Shown one piece after another: positions 1-11,606 of a DNA stretch of 64,000 nucleotides. Below the pieces are notes generated by a model that was given only the letters and a program-made list of their open reading frames with translations, made no database searches and was not told where the DNA came from. Location of the stretch: assembly GCF_947623445.1 (NCBI RefSeq), contig NC_135241.1:23190501-23254500 (forward strand). Reading direction: 5' to 3'. The number at the start of each line of letters is the position of its first letter. Position 1 is the stretch's first letter. The DNA is from Clavelina lepadiformis. Lineage: Eukaryota > Chordata > Ascidiacea > Aplousobranchia > Clavelinidae. A program made the position numbers and the translations under genes.

Positions 1-226
1 AAAACATAATTGCGTCTATGACATCATCAACCATGACGTTCTTCCTGCCCAGGGGAACTTTTGCTCGTCGTTCCGGCACGTCATCAACTTTTTCGCCGCC
101 GTGCAACCAACTTTGTAATATGTACGTCTTCATATACGCTGGGTTGTAAGGAATATAAAGTTGGTTGAATTTGTCACCAGGATGAGACAGCGAAAAATGT
201 TGGCTACTTACTGGACTGCGTTAATT
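1..226 (-). pseudogene. SDR relic a, C-terminal exon (cut by window edge)
   Basis: Read on the minus strand this gives a short-chain dehydrogenase/reductase C-terminus: a YIPYNPAYMKT segment, then RRAKVPLGRKNV and VDDVIDAIMF, matching the usual SDR pattern of P-L-G-R followed by a D-V-A-I-x-F-L-A-S stretch. The end of the exon runs off the window. At the point where plus-strand relatives have a CCAG acceptor this copy reads CCTG, so the splice site looks lost. One of six related SDR 3' fragments in the array (others near 11.1, 19.4, 24.5, 35.7 and 41.2 kb). No middle exons with the YxxxK active site were found, so a relic is the best reading. Confidence 0.55.
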
Positions 227-1022
227 CTCATCCCTTTCTCGGCAAGTACTGGAAAAACTGACAATAAGTTACACTTTTCTATAGCCTACACATTGCTTTA
301 CAAGGGTAGCATATAAGCAAATAACTCAGGCATGATTGCCACTCTAGGTTAATACTATTTTACCACCGGCTGCGATTTATGTGAAATGATCAACCGAAGA
401 CTTGCTCATGCAATAAATCAGTTCCGACGCGTTGACATATTTCTCCCTCGCTATGCTTCAAATATTTCCACTTGTCTACAACGTGCGATACTGTTCTACT
501 GCTGCCGCCCAAGACTCCAGTAACTCGCATGACGTAATAAAATCCAAGGCGAAATCAATCCAACTTTCTGTATATCAACCTAAAGCTTTTTTAATCGATC
601 TCATTACAATCTAAATAAACTTCTTACGACTTCTATGGGCGTGTTCAAGTATATCAGTAACTAGAAAGATGTTAAGGTGGGAGAACTCTTTTATGGCTTT
701 CTGTATTATCTCTTCCATATCTTCATTCTTGGTAAGGTCGGCGACATTGGCAAAAAACCTGTTATTTCAAATAACAGCTGTTAACATTTTTCTTCTACTG
801 CAACGCTAAATGTTTATTGCAATATGTGTGACTTCAATATTGGACAAACAATTAATGTGAAGTGGCGCCTGATTGTCGAGATATTGCAAACTATAACGCA
901 AGGGATTCATATCGATGGACGTTTTTAAAATAATTTCCATTTAACTCAACTTAAGATCTCTATATGCAGTTGTTTATGTTATGAATATAAAATTGACTTA
1001 TTTTACCGACATATAGTTTTAG
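227..1022. other. Intron-like/non-coding DNA between SDR relic exons
   Basis: No convincing gene is seen. The stretch is repeated with good similarity at 35.9-36.7 kb and in part at 19.55-19.85 kb, so it belongs to the duplicated unit. The short ORFs here are not preserved between copies. Confidence 0.5.
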
Positions 1023-1274
1023 TTATGCGATTGCTTTTTCGATAGCTTCACTAATGCTCCTTCTTACCTTTTCTGATCCAACACTTTCACATTTTGTCAC
1101 AGTCTTTGCAAGATTCTCTTCGTCACGGTCCACTAAGCTCAAACGTTCTCCATACTTCGCAAAAGCTTTGGCAGCTTCGTCTCCAAGGCCACTTGCTGCA
1201 CCTGCATGATGCAAAATGGGCTGCGAAAGGCAAACTATTTGAAGTATTGCTAGTACTTGATATAAATTTATCAT
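1023..1274 (-). pseudogene. SDR relic a, N-terminal (Rossmann) exon
   Basis: The minus-strand frame contains GAASGLGDEAAKAFAKYG, then RLSLVDRDEENLAKTV, a clear SDR nucleotide-binding start (GxxxGxG turn, then the beta-2 strand ending in D). The coding block is followed by GGATCAGAAAAG/GTAAGA, a good splice donor, so the ORF tail after it is probably intron; that intron sequence recurs on the plus strand near 10.7, 24.1 and 40.8 kb. The usual TG of TGxxxGxG is replaced upstream, and the active-site exons are absent, so this is a relic of an SDR gene on the strand opposite to the array genes. Confidence 0.55.
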
Positions 1275-2161
1275 CTCACAGTCAAATTAGGTTCAATTAT
1301 ATGCTTCAGATGCTCATTTTTATAAACAGTGTAGTCCAAGTTTTTGTAATACGACTTTTAGCTCTGTATTGCGGTTTTAGTAGGTCTTAGGTCTAGTAGG
1401 TAGTAGGTCTTAGGTTTAGCAGGTTTTAGGTCTTTTAGGTATTGCGGTTTTAGTACCCGATTATACTGTAAGCTAACTTATCAACGTGTAAGAAGATAAA
1501 ACCTACTATGCATGTATTTCCATTTGCCAAGACATTATTCCTATAGTTACGCAAATTTCAAAATTCAAATTATTTGACTCGCAATGATTTCAACAAAGTT
1601 TAGCTTTCATTCTTTGAAAGCAAAACTTTCTATCAAAAAGAAAAAAAATTATTTGTGAAGTTTCTTCGTTTTTATCGCTCTTCATATAAGAATTAGCTCA
1701 CTCTTAAACAAAATTTTTTTATACTTTATTTTCACTCAAGCAAGATAAGAAATGGGAGAAGTCAAATTTCTGCCCGATAAAAATCCGTTGCAATATTTAT
1801 TATGTTCACTTAAAGAACTTATTAATTTGTTATTTGATTTTTTGTACAATTCTTTATAGAAACCATATCTATATACGAACACTACTGCTATAACATTTAT
1901 AGTCAAAATACGTGGACTGAAATGATAACACGGCTACTTGAAATGATAACGGCGCGTTTTTACTTAGCTAAACAACATACTTATACAAATAATGATTTCT
2001 TTCATCGCTCCTGAAAGTGGTCGATGTCACTCTTGCTTGCTTAAGGCGTATGTTTGCGCATAATGTTTTCTTAAAACGACGAGTGTATGTGTATGAAACG
2101 TTTACCATCTTATGCAGTACAAGCGCTATTTCATTTCGGAAACTTTCAAACAACAGTTATA
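1275..2161 (+). promoter_or_regulatory. Type A 5' flank of copy 1
   Basis: Non-coding stretch with a low-complexity patch, then the type A upstream region shared with copies 2 and 6 (37.0-37.6 kb). A second diverged copy lies at 5756-6300. Conserved parts include an ATACGTGGACTGAAATGA block and a GTGGTCGATGTC block about 110 bases before the start codon. No clear TATA box was identified. Confidence 0.45.
1375..1445. repeat. Degenerate TAGGT-rich tandem repeat
   Basis: The words TAGTAGGTCTTAGG and TTTTAGGTCT are reiterated in irregular 10-20 base steps over about 70 bases. It is absent from the matching flank at 37.0-37.2 kb, so it expanded after duplication. Confidence 0.6.
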
Positions 2162-4710
2162 ATGGCGGACAAACTTGACGATTATCTGTGGAACAAGGAA
2201 TTCAGTTTAGCAGAAGATTTAACAAAATATTGTGACGACAAAGGTAAAGAAAATGATATTAAGGAATCAGCTAAAATTCTTCATCAACTAGGTTTAGTTT
2301 ACAAAGAAAGAAGTGAGGAATTTCAATGGAGGTTTACTTTCGCTATGGCTGTGTTAACTCTGATAGGAAACGCGCCGTCACAAATCACAGAACTCATACG
2401 CAATGAGCTTCCAGCAATGCTAACCAGCATACGATTCGCGCTTATTCGAAGCGCTGCTCTCATGAATGCGGCGATTGTGAGGAAACCTCCAAATAATAAC
2501 GAAATCAAAAACGATCTTGATAAACTTCATCGTTATGTGCTTAAACTTGCTAAAGTACAACGTGATCAGTTTGATGTTGATGCTTATGTCAATGAAGTTG
2601 TTCGTGAGAAAATTAAATCGATGAGAGAAGAAACGAAGTTAGCTCTGGATAAACTTAAACATATTCCGGATGATGTTTCATCAGAGAGAGCGCATGAGTT
2701 AGAAATGGACAAAATAAACCGAGTTAAGATACTCCAAGATAATATCGCAGCAAAATACACTGATATAATGAAGTCTGTATCAGACCAATGTATAGAAATC
2801 ATGGGAAAGCCCCCGTGTCGATACTGTGTAGCCGGAATGGGATCTTTAGCTCGTAAAGAAATTACTCCATATTCAGATTTCGAACACGTTATTTTGCTCG
2901 ATGATGAATTGCTGCAGAATCACGATGAAAACAGCGATCAATATCAATCTGCGTTGGAATACTTTCGATGGTTTTCGGTTTTATTTCACGTGATTATATT
3001 AAGATTGGGAGAAACAATTATTCCAGCAGTGTCTGTTCCATCCTTAAATAACAGTCAAATCAAAGAACACAACTGGTTTTATGACGCTCATACACCGAGC
3101 GGTATATCGTTTGATGGAATGGTTTTGCATGCTTGTAAATTTCCACTTGGTCGACAGGAAAAGACCAAGAACAAACCATGGACAACTGAACTTATTAAAC
3201 CTGTGACGAAGATGGTGAAATATTTGGATGCAGATGTTGATTTTAAGAATGGATATCACTTGGGAAACATTTTAACTAAAACAAGTTTTGTTTCTGGTTT
3301 CAAGTCAATTTATGATAAATTTTCACAACAAGTATCCGATCAAATACAATCCTTGTCGATGCCCAGACAATATCAGTCGATATTAAAACAACTTGAAGAA
3401 GATCTTAATAATTTTGATGTTGACAAACTATTGATGAGTTTTCATCCGTGGACGTCATTCAACATCAAACGTGTTGTTTATCGAAGTTCCACTTTGTTCA
3501 TTGCTGCTCTCGGTCGATTGAACTCGATTTATCAGTCGCCTTGTTCATGTTATGACATCATAGACAAGTTGACAGAGAAACACAAATTTGATTCAGAAAC
3601 TGCTCATAAATTAGCTTATTCAATATCCATTGCATGTGAAGTTCGACTCAAAATTTATAGTTTGAAGAGGAAACAAGACGACATGTCCCAGAATTCTTTA
3701 TATTACAACATGACAGACAGATTTTTACCTGACCTTGTTGCAGTTGTTGGAGAGAAATCAATTATTATCGATTATTTCAAAATAACTTGGAGTTTACAAA
3801 CAATGATTTGTCGAAACAATTACAACCTTGTGGAGAGAGATACTGATACCAACATAATGATTTTATTCCAGTTGGGAATGTATGAAAAAGTAGTTGAGGA
3901 ATGGAACGATAATATAGATATTAGTATAACTTGTAAAGTGTTTGTTGTTGAAGCCTTTAGTTCCACCTCAAGATATGAAGCAGCAATATTACTTGGCAAA
4001 TCTCTTTTAACTCAACCACTTTCCAAAAGGGCAAACGTTCTCGTACTATTTGCCATAACTACTTGTTTGGAAGCATTAGGTCGCAGAGATGATGGAGTTT
4101 GCAAAAAACTAAAAAGTATATTAGACAGTTTATCCCCAAATGATTTGAATGATGTAGATGGATGGGTTACTCAAGAAGCTTATGGCCGTTATTTACTTAG
4201 TGTTGATAATGATCTTAAAAAAGCTTTAGGTGTATTCATCAAGCTCCACGGCTCGTTATTAAACATCATGGAGATCACTGATGACGACGACACGGAAAAA
4301 AAATCTTTCCAAAGTGTTTATTTTCCAGAAACTTGCATGAAATCGCAATTTGTTTGCATTTCAATGGAAACAATAAACAAGCAATTAAGAAATTAAAGGA
4401 AGCTTTTAAAATTTTCAAACAATCTGAATCCGTGGATGTTGAATCAGTTCAAGAAGCAAATTTTCTTTTCGGAGTTTGTTATTACGCTGAGAATTTGTAT
4501 AAGAAGGCCTTAATGGTATTCGAGAGAACATTATTACTTCATAAACGATATCCTTGCAAACAGATGGAACAGAAATTACCAAAAGTCAACATGGCAGTAG
4601 AATGTTGTAAGGCAATGTTAAATGAAAAAGATGCACTTTTATTGTTTTCTGCTAATGCTGGATATACGCAATTTGCTGCAGCTTTATGCGATTTTGGAAT
4701 TTTTTTCTAA
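2162..4710 (+). CDS. DUF294/GlnD-type nucleotidyltransferase-TPR protein, copy 1 (late frameshift)
   Basis: Intronless member of the array family. I place the start at the ATG of MADKLDDYLWNKE because type A and type B copies align only from this residue; the ORF is open from 2087 but upstream is probably 5' UTR. The nucleotidyltransferase signature GMGSLARKEITPYSDFEHV is present with its GS and D-x-E residues. A one-base loss in an A-run near 4295-4330 shifts the frame; the open frame from 2162 stops at 4396, and the last part (TPR-like NNKQAIKKLKEAFKIF and the CQ-less variant of the C-terminus) continues in another frame to 4710. As it stands it would make about 744 residues lacking the last TPR block. 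The 3' flank is type B although the 5' flank is type A. Biochemical role unknown. Confidence 0.75.
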
Positions 4711-5484
4711 TTTGCTTTTATAATGGTTTATAAAACATTTTCGAAAATAGAATACAAATTGAACATTTCCTGTGATGCATGAATTACATACAATATATAA
4801 TAGTTTATCACAAACACATGGTATAGCTTAAAGATAACAAATAGAGCTCTCCAACAGAAATGAAAGCTTTCGGCATTGTTTCAGTTTTATCTTATTTTTG
4901 ATGTAATATCTGGAATGTTTATAGAGGTCAGTGGTGTAACTCGTAGTAAATCCCTTATCTTTGTATTAAATTATTTTGCTTAGATTTAGTGAGCCGTGAC
5001 ATAGTTTGCTACCATGTACTTGTTATCGTCCAGGTCCTTTATGTCATAACCAGTCGCGTATAAGCCATCCCAGCCAATTTAGCATATGTATTGCAATTGT
5101 TAACCTGACTTGTTTAACGGATTGTTTGCACGCAGGATGATAAGTTAGTTGCCACTAAACCTATTGTTTATTGTTTATATCAGTTAATTACGTAATAGAG
5201 ATGTAGTATTAGTAGTACACCAGTATTGCCGTTTATTATTGCTATTGTGTGCAGACTCACAGGGTAGTGATCATTTCCTTAATTTGGGCTTATTTGTACT
5301 TTCAGATTATAAGTAATATTACCATGGCTTCTGTACTTATAGAAATCACGCACACGCATACAACCTCACAGATTTGTCGTCATGCGTAGCTGTTCTGTCC
5401 GTCTGTTCGAGTGATTATTGATTTTCAGCCGTACAATATAAACACTTTAAAGAAATCTGTTTTGCATTTCTAATACCCAGGATA
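4711..5484. other. Type B 3' flank of copy 1
   Basis: No gene. From about 4925 onward it matches the regions after copy 3 (17.5-18.1 kb) and copy 5 (34.1-34.4 kb), not those after copies 2, 4 and 6. Confidence 0.55.
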
Positions 5485-5520
5485 GGGGGAATTCAGGCCT
5501 TGCATGGCCTGAATTCCCCC
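5485..5520. repeat. Perfect palindrome, 15-base arms
   Basis: Left arm GGGGGAATTCAGGCC and right arm GGCCTGAATTCCCCC are separated by six bases. A decayed form is at 18108-18150, where the right arm is broken, and a poorer one near 34450. Confidence 0.9.
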
Positions 5521-5526
5521 TTAGAT

Positions 5527-5755
5527 CAGGGATGTTCAACCTTTTATTATAGGTGGCCGCATTGTCACTTGAAATAATTCAATGGGCTGCCGAACCTATT
5601 AATTTCAAGAAAAATGGGTACATAAAGAAACAATTAAAAACAATTAATTTCATCTTTGAAAATAGGAACAAAAAACATACACAAAGTTCAACTTCCACTA
5701 GGCTACCCAAGTATTAAAGGCGTGCTTTAGTTCTTCGAGTTTTATAGGTATATAT
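5527..5755. mobile_element. Truncated hAT-type MITE (same family as 46293-46568)
   Basis: Begins CAGGGATGTTCAACC and follows the 46.3 kb MITE for about 220 bases, including the GGCCGCATTGTCACTT block and the TTCTTCGAG block. The other terminal repeat is missing; the sequence passes directly into a copy of the type A flank. Confidence 0.6.
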
Positions 5756-6300
5756 ACTATAAGTTAACCTATCAATGTGCCAAGAAATTATTCCTACAGT
5801 ATAGTTAAGCAAATTTCACGATTTGAATTATTTGACTCGCAACGATTTCAACAAAGTTTAACTTTCATTCTGTATAAGCAAAACTTTCTATGAAAAAGAC
5901 TAAAAATTCTATAGTGAAGTTTGTTCGTTTTTATCGCTCTTCATATAAGAACTAGCTCACTCTTAAACCAAAACTTCTTAAACTTGATTTTCACTCGAGT
6001 AAGATAAAAAATAAGAGAAGTCAAATTTCTACCTGATAAAAACCGTTGCTATATTTATTCTGTTTCCTTAAAAGACTTATTAGTTAGTTATTCGATGGTT
6101 TATACATATTTTTATACAAACCATATCTGTAAACGAACACTACTGCTATAACATTTATAGTCAAAATACGTGGACTGAAATGAGAACACGGCTACTTAAA
6201 ATGATCAAGGCGTATTTTTACTTGGCTAAATTAAATACTTATACAATTAATGATTTCTCTCATAGCTCCTGAAAGTGGTCGATGTCACTCTTGCTTGCTT
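5756..6300 (+). repeat. Duplicate of the type A 5' flank
   Basis: Matches about 1480-2040. It ends at the GTGGTCGATGTC block and CTTGCTTGC, just where the piggyBac-like element begins, so it is the proximal upstream region of copy 2 separated from its coding region by that insertion. Confidence 0.65.
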
Positions 6301-6302
6301 AA

Positions 6303-7356
6303 CCATATTTACACTAATTGTGGCTTCTCCTGCACACAGTCACAGCAAACCGTGGCGTACAGTTGCATTGTTTGCTGTAGAGTGTAGAAACTTGAAATTC
6401 GGTGAGTTTTCCTAAAAAATGTTCAGCTATCTGTCCATGTTTGTTTTATAAAGTTGAATTTTGTAATTTTTGAGATATTGTTATATTTTCATAATTTTGC
6501 TCTATAACAAATTAAAGCGATATTACTTGTGTAAAGTATTACACAACAACCATATTCGCCATAAAGACCGCGTACATTGTTGCAATATGAGCGAGGACGA
6601 TTGATGGTTGATGACTTGTTTTGCTTTTGCTTCGATGGTATGAGGTCTCATTTCTCAAACGGCGTGACTATGCTGTTTAGTTTCTTAAATTCTGTCTATG
6701 CATATTACCAAATGATAAAGTTCCATTTTATTTATTATATTATCAGACACAAAGGCTTTCACCTTCTCGCAAAGCTTACTGAATGTTACATTGCGAAAAA
6801 ATGGGGTAAAAAAGCAAGGTTGCAAATATTACAACAGTATTTATATGTGGCACACCAGTTCAAGCGAGGTAATTTATCTGACGTCATCAAGGAGAATTAC
6901 AACCCGGTCAACAACTGAATCACAAGATCCCAAAATAAAATTTCAGCATTTTCAAAACAACACATGACTCGTGACGAAACCGTCACAGCTCTCTCTCCGC
7001 ATTGAAGCGTATGGTTTTCATTTTCTCATTTACGCACCACTAACTCGACTGACTACTGTATTCTCTTGTGTTCTCTTCTCGGGGTGAGCTGGTTTTCCGC
7101 ACAGCGGCGGCGCGGCGTAACAAGAAAATGTCTAGGAATGTATCACTTGTAGAAATACTTAATTTGCACTAAATGCACTTTATTTAGTTTTACAATTATG
7201 ATGTATACAGGAAGCCAGATGTTTTTGCTACTAACCTATAAAAATCCGATCAGTTAACGAAGTATAGTTTTCGAGTAATTAACGATTGAAAATGTGTTTA
7301 CAGTGTCGGCCACACCTAGTTAAAATAGTAATGTCGCGCACCCGATTTGGATAGGG
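6303..7356. mobile_element. piggyBac-like TTAA element in the 5' region of copy 2
   Basis: Flanked by TTAA on both sides (6299-6302 and 7357-7360). The empty site is read from copy 1, where GCTTAAGGCG is uninterrupted. The ends are CCATATTTACACTAATTGTGG and, reversed, CCCTATCCAAATCGGG, leading to a shared TAGTTGTGGCC / TAGGTGTGGCC inner motif. A CCCTAT end with TTAA duplication is typical of piggyBac-related elements. No transposase is present, so it is non-autonomous. The middle is enlarged by a separate repeat (about 6500-6990). Confidence 0.65.
6500..6990 (+). repeat. Unclassified ~490-bp repeat with a 113-codon ORF
   Basis: Interrupts the piggyBac-like element between TTTTGCTCT and CTCTCTCCGC. 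A second copy flanks the MULE at about 25046-25436 and 26677-26812. It carries an ORF at 6577-6918 (starting MLQYERGR) with no family I recognise; the second copy's frame closes after about 45 codons. I see no terminal repeats that would classify it. Confidence 0.45.
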
Positions 7357-7473
7357 TTAAGGCGTATGTTTGTGAATAATGTTTGCTTGAAACGACGAGC
7401 GTGTATGAAACGTTTACCATCTCATACAGTACAAGCTCTATTTCATTTCGGAAAGGTTCAACCAACAGTTATA

Positions 7474-10017
7474 ATGGCGGACAAACTTGACGATTATCTG
7501 TCGAACAAGGAATTGAGTTTAGCAGAAGATTTAAGGAAATGTTGTGACGGGAAAGGTGCAGAAAAAAATATAAAAGAATCAGCTGATATATTGCATAAAC
7601 TAGGTTTAGTTTACAAAGAAAGAAGTGAGGAATGTGAATGGAGGTTTACTTTCGCCATGGCTGTGTTAACTCTGATAGGAAACGCGCCGTCACGAATCAC
7701 TGGTCTCATACGTAACGCGCTTCCAGCAATACTAACCAGCATACGATTCGCGCTTATTCGAAGCGCTGCTCTCATGAATGCGGCGATTGTGAGGAAACCT
7801 CCAAATAATAGCGTAATCAAAAACGATCTTGATAAACTTCATCGTTATGTGCTTAAACTTGCTAAAGTACAACGTGATCAGTTTGATGTTGGTGCTTATG
7901 TCGATGAAGTTGTTCGTGAGAAAATTGAATCGATGAGAGAAGAAACGAAGTTGGCTCTGGATAAACTTAAACATATTCCGGATGATGTTTCATTAGAGAG
8001 AGCACATGAGTTAGAAATGGACAAAATAAACCGAGTGAAAACACTCCAAGATAATATCGCTGCAAAATACACTGATGTCATGAAGTCTGTATCAAACAAG
8101 TGTATAGAAATCATGGGAAAGCCCCCATGTCAATACTGTGTAGCCGGAATGGGATCTTTAGCTCGTAAGGAAATTACTCCATATTCAGATTTCGAACATG
8201 TCATTTTGCTCGATGATGAATTGTTGCAGAATCACGATGAAAACAGCGATCAATATCAATCTGCGTTGGAATACTTTCGATGGTTTTCGATTTTATTTCA
8301 CGTAATTATATTAAGATTAGGAGAAACAATTATTCCAGCAGTGTCTGTTCCATCTTTAAATCACAATCAAATCAAGGAACACAACTGGTTTTATGACGCT
8401 CATACACCGAGTGGTATATCGTTTGATGGAATGGTTTTGCATGCTTGTAAGTTTCCACTTGGTCGACAGGAAAAGACCAAGAACAAACCATGGACAACTG
8501 AACTTATTAAACCTGTTACAAAGATGGTGGAATATTTGGATTCAGATGTTGATTTAAAGAATGGATATCACTTGGGAGATATTTTAACTAAAACAAGTTT
8601 TGTTTCTGGTTTCAAGTCAATTTATGATAAATTTTCACAACAAGTAACCGATCAAATACAATCTTTGTGGACGCCCAGACAACATCAGTTGATGTTAAAA
8701 CAACTTGAAGAAGATCTTAATAACTTTGATGTGGGCAAACTATTGGCGCATTTTAATCTCGCGTCATTCAACATCAAACGTGTTGTTTATCGAAGTTCAA
8801 CTTTATTTATTGCTTTTCTTGGTCGATTGAACTCGATTTATCAGTCGCCATGTTCATGTTATGACATCATAGACAAGTTGACAGAAAAACAAAAATTTGA
8901 TTCAGAAACTGCTCATAAATTGGCCTATTCAATATCCATTGCATGTGAAGTTCGACTCAAAATTTATTGTTTGAAGAGGAAACAAGAGGACATGTCCCAG
9001 GAACCGTTGTAATTTAACTTCACAGACAGCAATATACCTGACCTTGTTGCAGCTGTTGGAGAGAAATCAATAATCGATTATTTCAAAATAACTTGGTGTT
9101 TACAAACAATGATTCGTCGAAACAATTACAACCTTGTGGAGATAGATACCGGTACCAACATAATGATTTTATTCCAGATGGGAATGTATGAAAAAGTAGT
9201 TGAGGAATGGAACGATAATAAAGATGTTAGTATCATTTGTAAAATGTTTGTTGTTGCTGCTTTAAAATTCACCTCCAGACATGAAGATGCAATATCACTT
9301 GGCAAATCTCTTTTAATTCAACCAATTCCCGTAAATGTAACAATTCATGTATTATTCGATATAACTATTAGTTTGGAAGCATTAGGTCGCAGAGATGATG
9401 GCGTTCGCAAAAGACTGAAAAATATTTTAGACAGTTTATCACCAAATGATTTGAATGATGTAGGTGGATGGTTTGCTCAAGAAGCTTATGGCCGTTACTT
9501 ACTTAATGTTGAAATTGTTTATGAAAAAGCTTTGGGCGAATTCATCAAGCTCCATGGCTCGTTGTTAAAAACCACAAAGACCATTGATGGCGATGACATG
9601 GAGAAAGAAATCGGCTCAAAATATTTGTTTTCCAGAAACTTGCGTCACATTGCATTTTGTTTGCATTTGAATGGAAATAATAAGCAAGCAATTAAGAAAT
9701 TAAAGGAAGCTTTCAAAATTTTCAATCAACTTGGATCCGTGGAAGTTAGATTAGTTCAAGAAGCAAATTTACTTTTAGGACTTTGTTATTACGCTGAGAA
9801 ACTGTATAGGAAGGCAATAAAGGAACTTGAGAGAGCATTATTATTTCATAAACAATATCCTTGCCAATGGATGGAACAGAGATTACCAAAAGTCAACATG
9901 GCAGTGGAGTGTTGTGAGACAATGTTAAATGAACAAGATGCACTTTTATTGTTTTCTACTGATGCTGGATGTAGACAATTTGCTGCAGCTTTATGTGATT
10001 TTGGTATTTTCTTCTAA
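7474..10017 (+). pseudogene. DUF294/GlnD-type nucleotidyltransferase-TPR, copy 2 (single internal stop)
   Basis: Same architecture as copies 3 and 6, starting at MADKLDDYLSNKE. The first part is open through the nucleotidyltransferase core (GMGSLARKE ... SDFEHV) to a TAA at 9010-9012, where relatives have a tyrosine codon. The same frame then continues open to 10017, including the TPR-like NNKQAIKKLKEAFKIF block. Apart from this one codon the gene looks functional, so a recent null, an allele or a sequencing error is possible. If translated to the stop, the product would be 512 residues, keeping the catalytic core but losing the repeat region. Flanks are type A on both sides, but the proximal 5' region is split by a TTAA element. 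Confidence 0.75.
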
Positions 10018-11067
10018 TTTGCTTTTATAATGGTTTAGAAAATATTTTCGAAATTAGAAAGCAAATTTAACTTTGTAGTGATACAAATCATGTGATTTGT
10101 TCATAACAAACAAAAAGTAAACTATAGTTTACAAATGGCTGAAGCAAACGCATGTTACTATAATGCTATGTTTGTAAATTGTTTTTAAATGCAAGCAGAA
10201 TTGTGTCATCTAACAGGAATGAAAGCTTTTGGCATTGGTCCACTTTTATCTTATTTGTGATGTAATATCCAGAACGGAATAATATGAGAAATGGTAAAAT
10301 GATGTTACTTGTTATGGATTACAAGTGTCTTGTGTGCGTATGTCATTTTTGTTGTTGCTTTCATTCTGTATCTATACAGTCAGTGCTGACATTATTCCCC
10401 ATTTTGTTGCATCATTTGTATTCTCAATGATCCTGGGAACCGGTATATATCTAAAAAAATTGAATCAATTTTTAACACATTTTATTTTTTATCAAATCTT
10501 TTTTTGTTTATATACTTCATCCTTAAAAAGCAACCATTTCTAAATTAACCAAACTACAATTTAATTTGTATAACTTGCTGTTGAAAAATGTTGCAAGAAC
10601 GTTATAAATGCTGGTTTCTCTTATTCTATTACTGGAGCAGAAAAGATAGGAAGGAGCATTGCTGTTGAAAAATGTTGCAAGAACGTTATAAATGCTGGTT
10701 TCTCTTATTTTATTACTGGAGCACAAAAGATAGGAAGGAGCATTAGTGAAGCTATTGATAAATCAATCGCGCAACGAAAACTATATGTTGGTAGTATAAG
10801 CCGACTTTATATTCATTAAACAAAAAACTGCATATAAAGAGCTTAAGGTGGGTAATGGGAATGTTATAAAGGTTTTCAGAAGTCCTTCAAAATGAATCAC
10901 TTTTATTATAGTTCACAATACCACAACTACTTCAAATCTAACTTGGTCTTTAGTACAGGCTTAATCGAGCAGCACGCTATCCCATTTTTTCGCGGTAATA
11001 GCCGAGAAAAGGGATAACAATAAACGCAGTCGCGTAGGTAGCCAACATTTTTCGCTCTCTCATCCAG
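10018..11067. other. Type A 3' flank of copy 2
   Basis: Shared with the DNA after copies 4 (23.3-24.4 kb) and 6 (40.2-41.1 kb). Contains an 84-base tandem duplication and SDR-relic intron sequence. The 72-codon ORF at 10325 has a leucine-rich start but is not kept in the same frame in the other copies. Confidence 0.5.
10577..10744 (+). repeat. 84-bp tandem duplication
   Basis: Two adjacent near-identical units begin GCTGTTGAAAAATGTTGC at 10577 and 10661. The equivalent places at 24.03 and 40.73 kb have one unit, so the duplication is private to this unit. Confidence 0.85.
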
Positions 11068-11324
11068 GCGACAAATTCAACCAACTTTATATTCCTTACA
11101 ACCCAGCGTTTATGAAGACGAACATATTCCGACGTTGGTTGGACGGATGCGTAAAAGTCGATGAAGTGGCGGAGCGACGAGCAAAACTTGTTCCCCTGGA
11201 CAGGAAAAACGTCATGGTTGATGATGTCATAGACGCAATTATATTTTTGGCATCGGATAGTGCGAAAATGATCACAAGAACATGTTTATTCGTCGATTAT
11301 GCGCGACACTTGACAAGAGTCTGA
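11068..11324 (+). pseudogene. SDR relic b, C-terminal exon
   Basis: Preceded by a good acceptor (CTCATCCAG/GCGACAAATTC), this exon reads DKFNQLYIPYNPAFMKTN, then RRWLDG, KLVPLDRKN, DDVIDAIIFLASDSAK and ends LFVDYARHLTRV with a stop. It is the best kept SDR tail in the array and open to its stop. No upstream active-site exon is joined to it, so it is probably a fragment. It forms an inverted pair with the minus-strand SDR fragments upstream of the array genes. Confidence 0.6.
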
Positions 11325-11606
11325 ATTCGTGGCTTGACCAATTATTTTTGTGTCTATTGTCGCATGCCTAAAGTGCACACACCGCACAAACTCTCTGAAG
11401 TCACAGAATCATGGTGATTTTAATACAGTAGTGAATTATAATAATATTATGATTGGCGTACAAATTAAGCGATTGTGTGTTTCTGGCTACAAAAAGTGTC
11501 ATTTAACATATGCGCATTATGACGTATTTTGTGGCTATAAGATACTTTGTCCAGCTCAATTATGACGGGTGTAGTGAAGTAGCCTACGTTTCAAGTGATT
11601 GTGATA

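Noticed and set aside
10325-10543. Possible small secreted or membrane protein (MSFLLLLSFC start)
   Set aside because: The reading frame is not conserved in the matching DNA near 23.9 and 40.5 kb.
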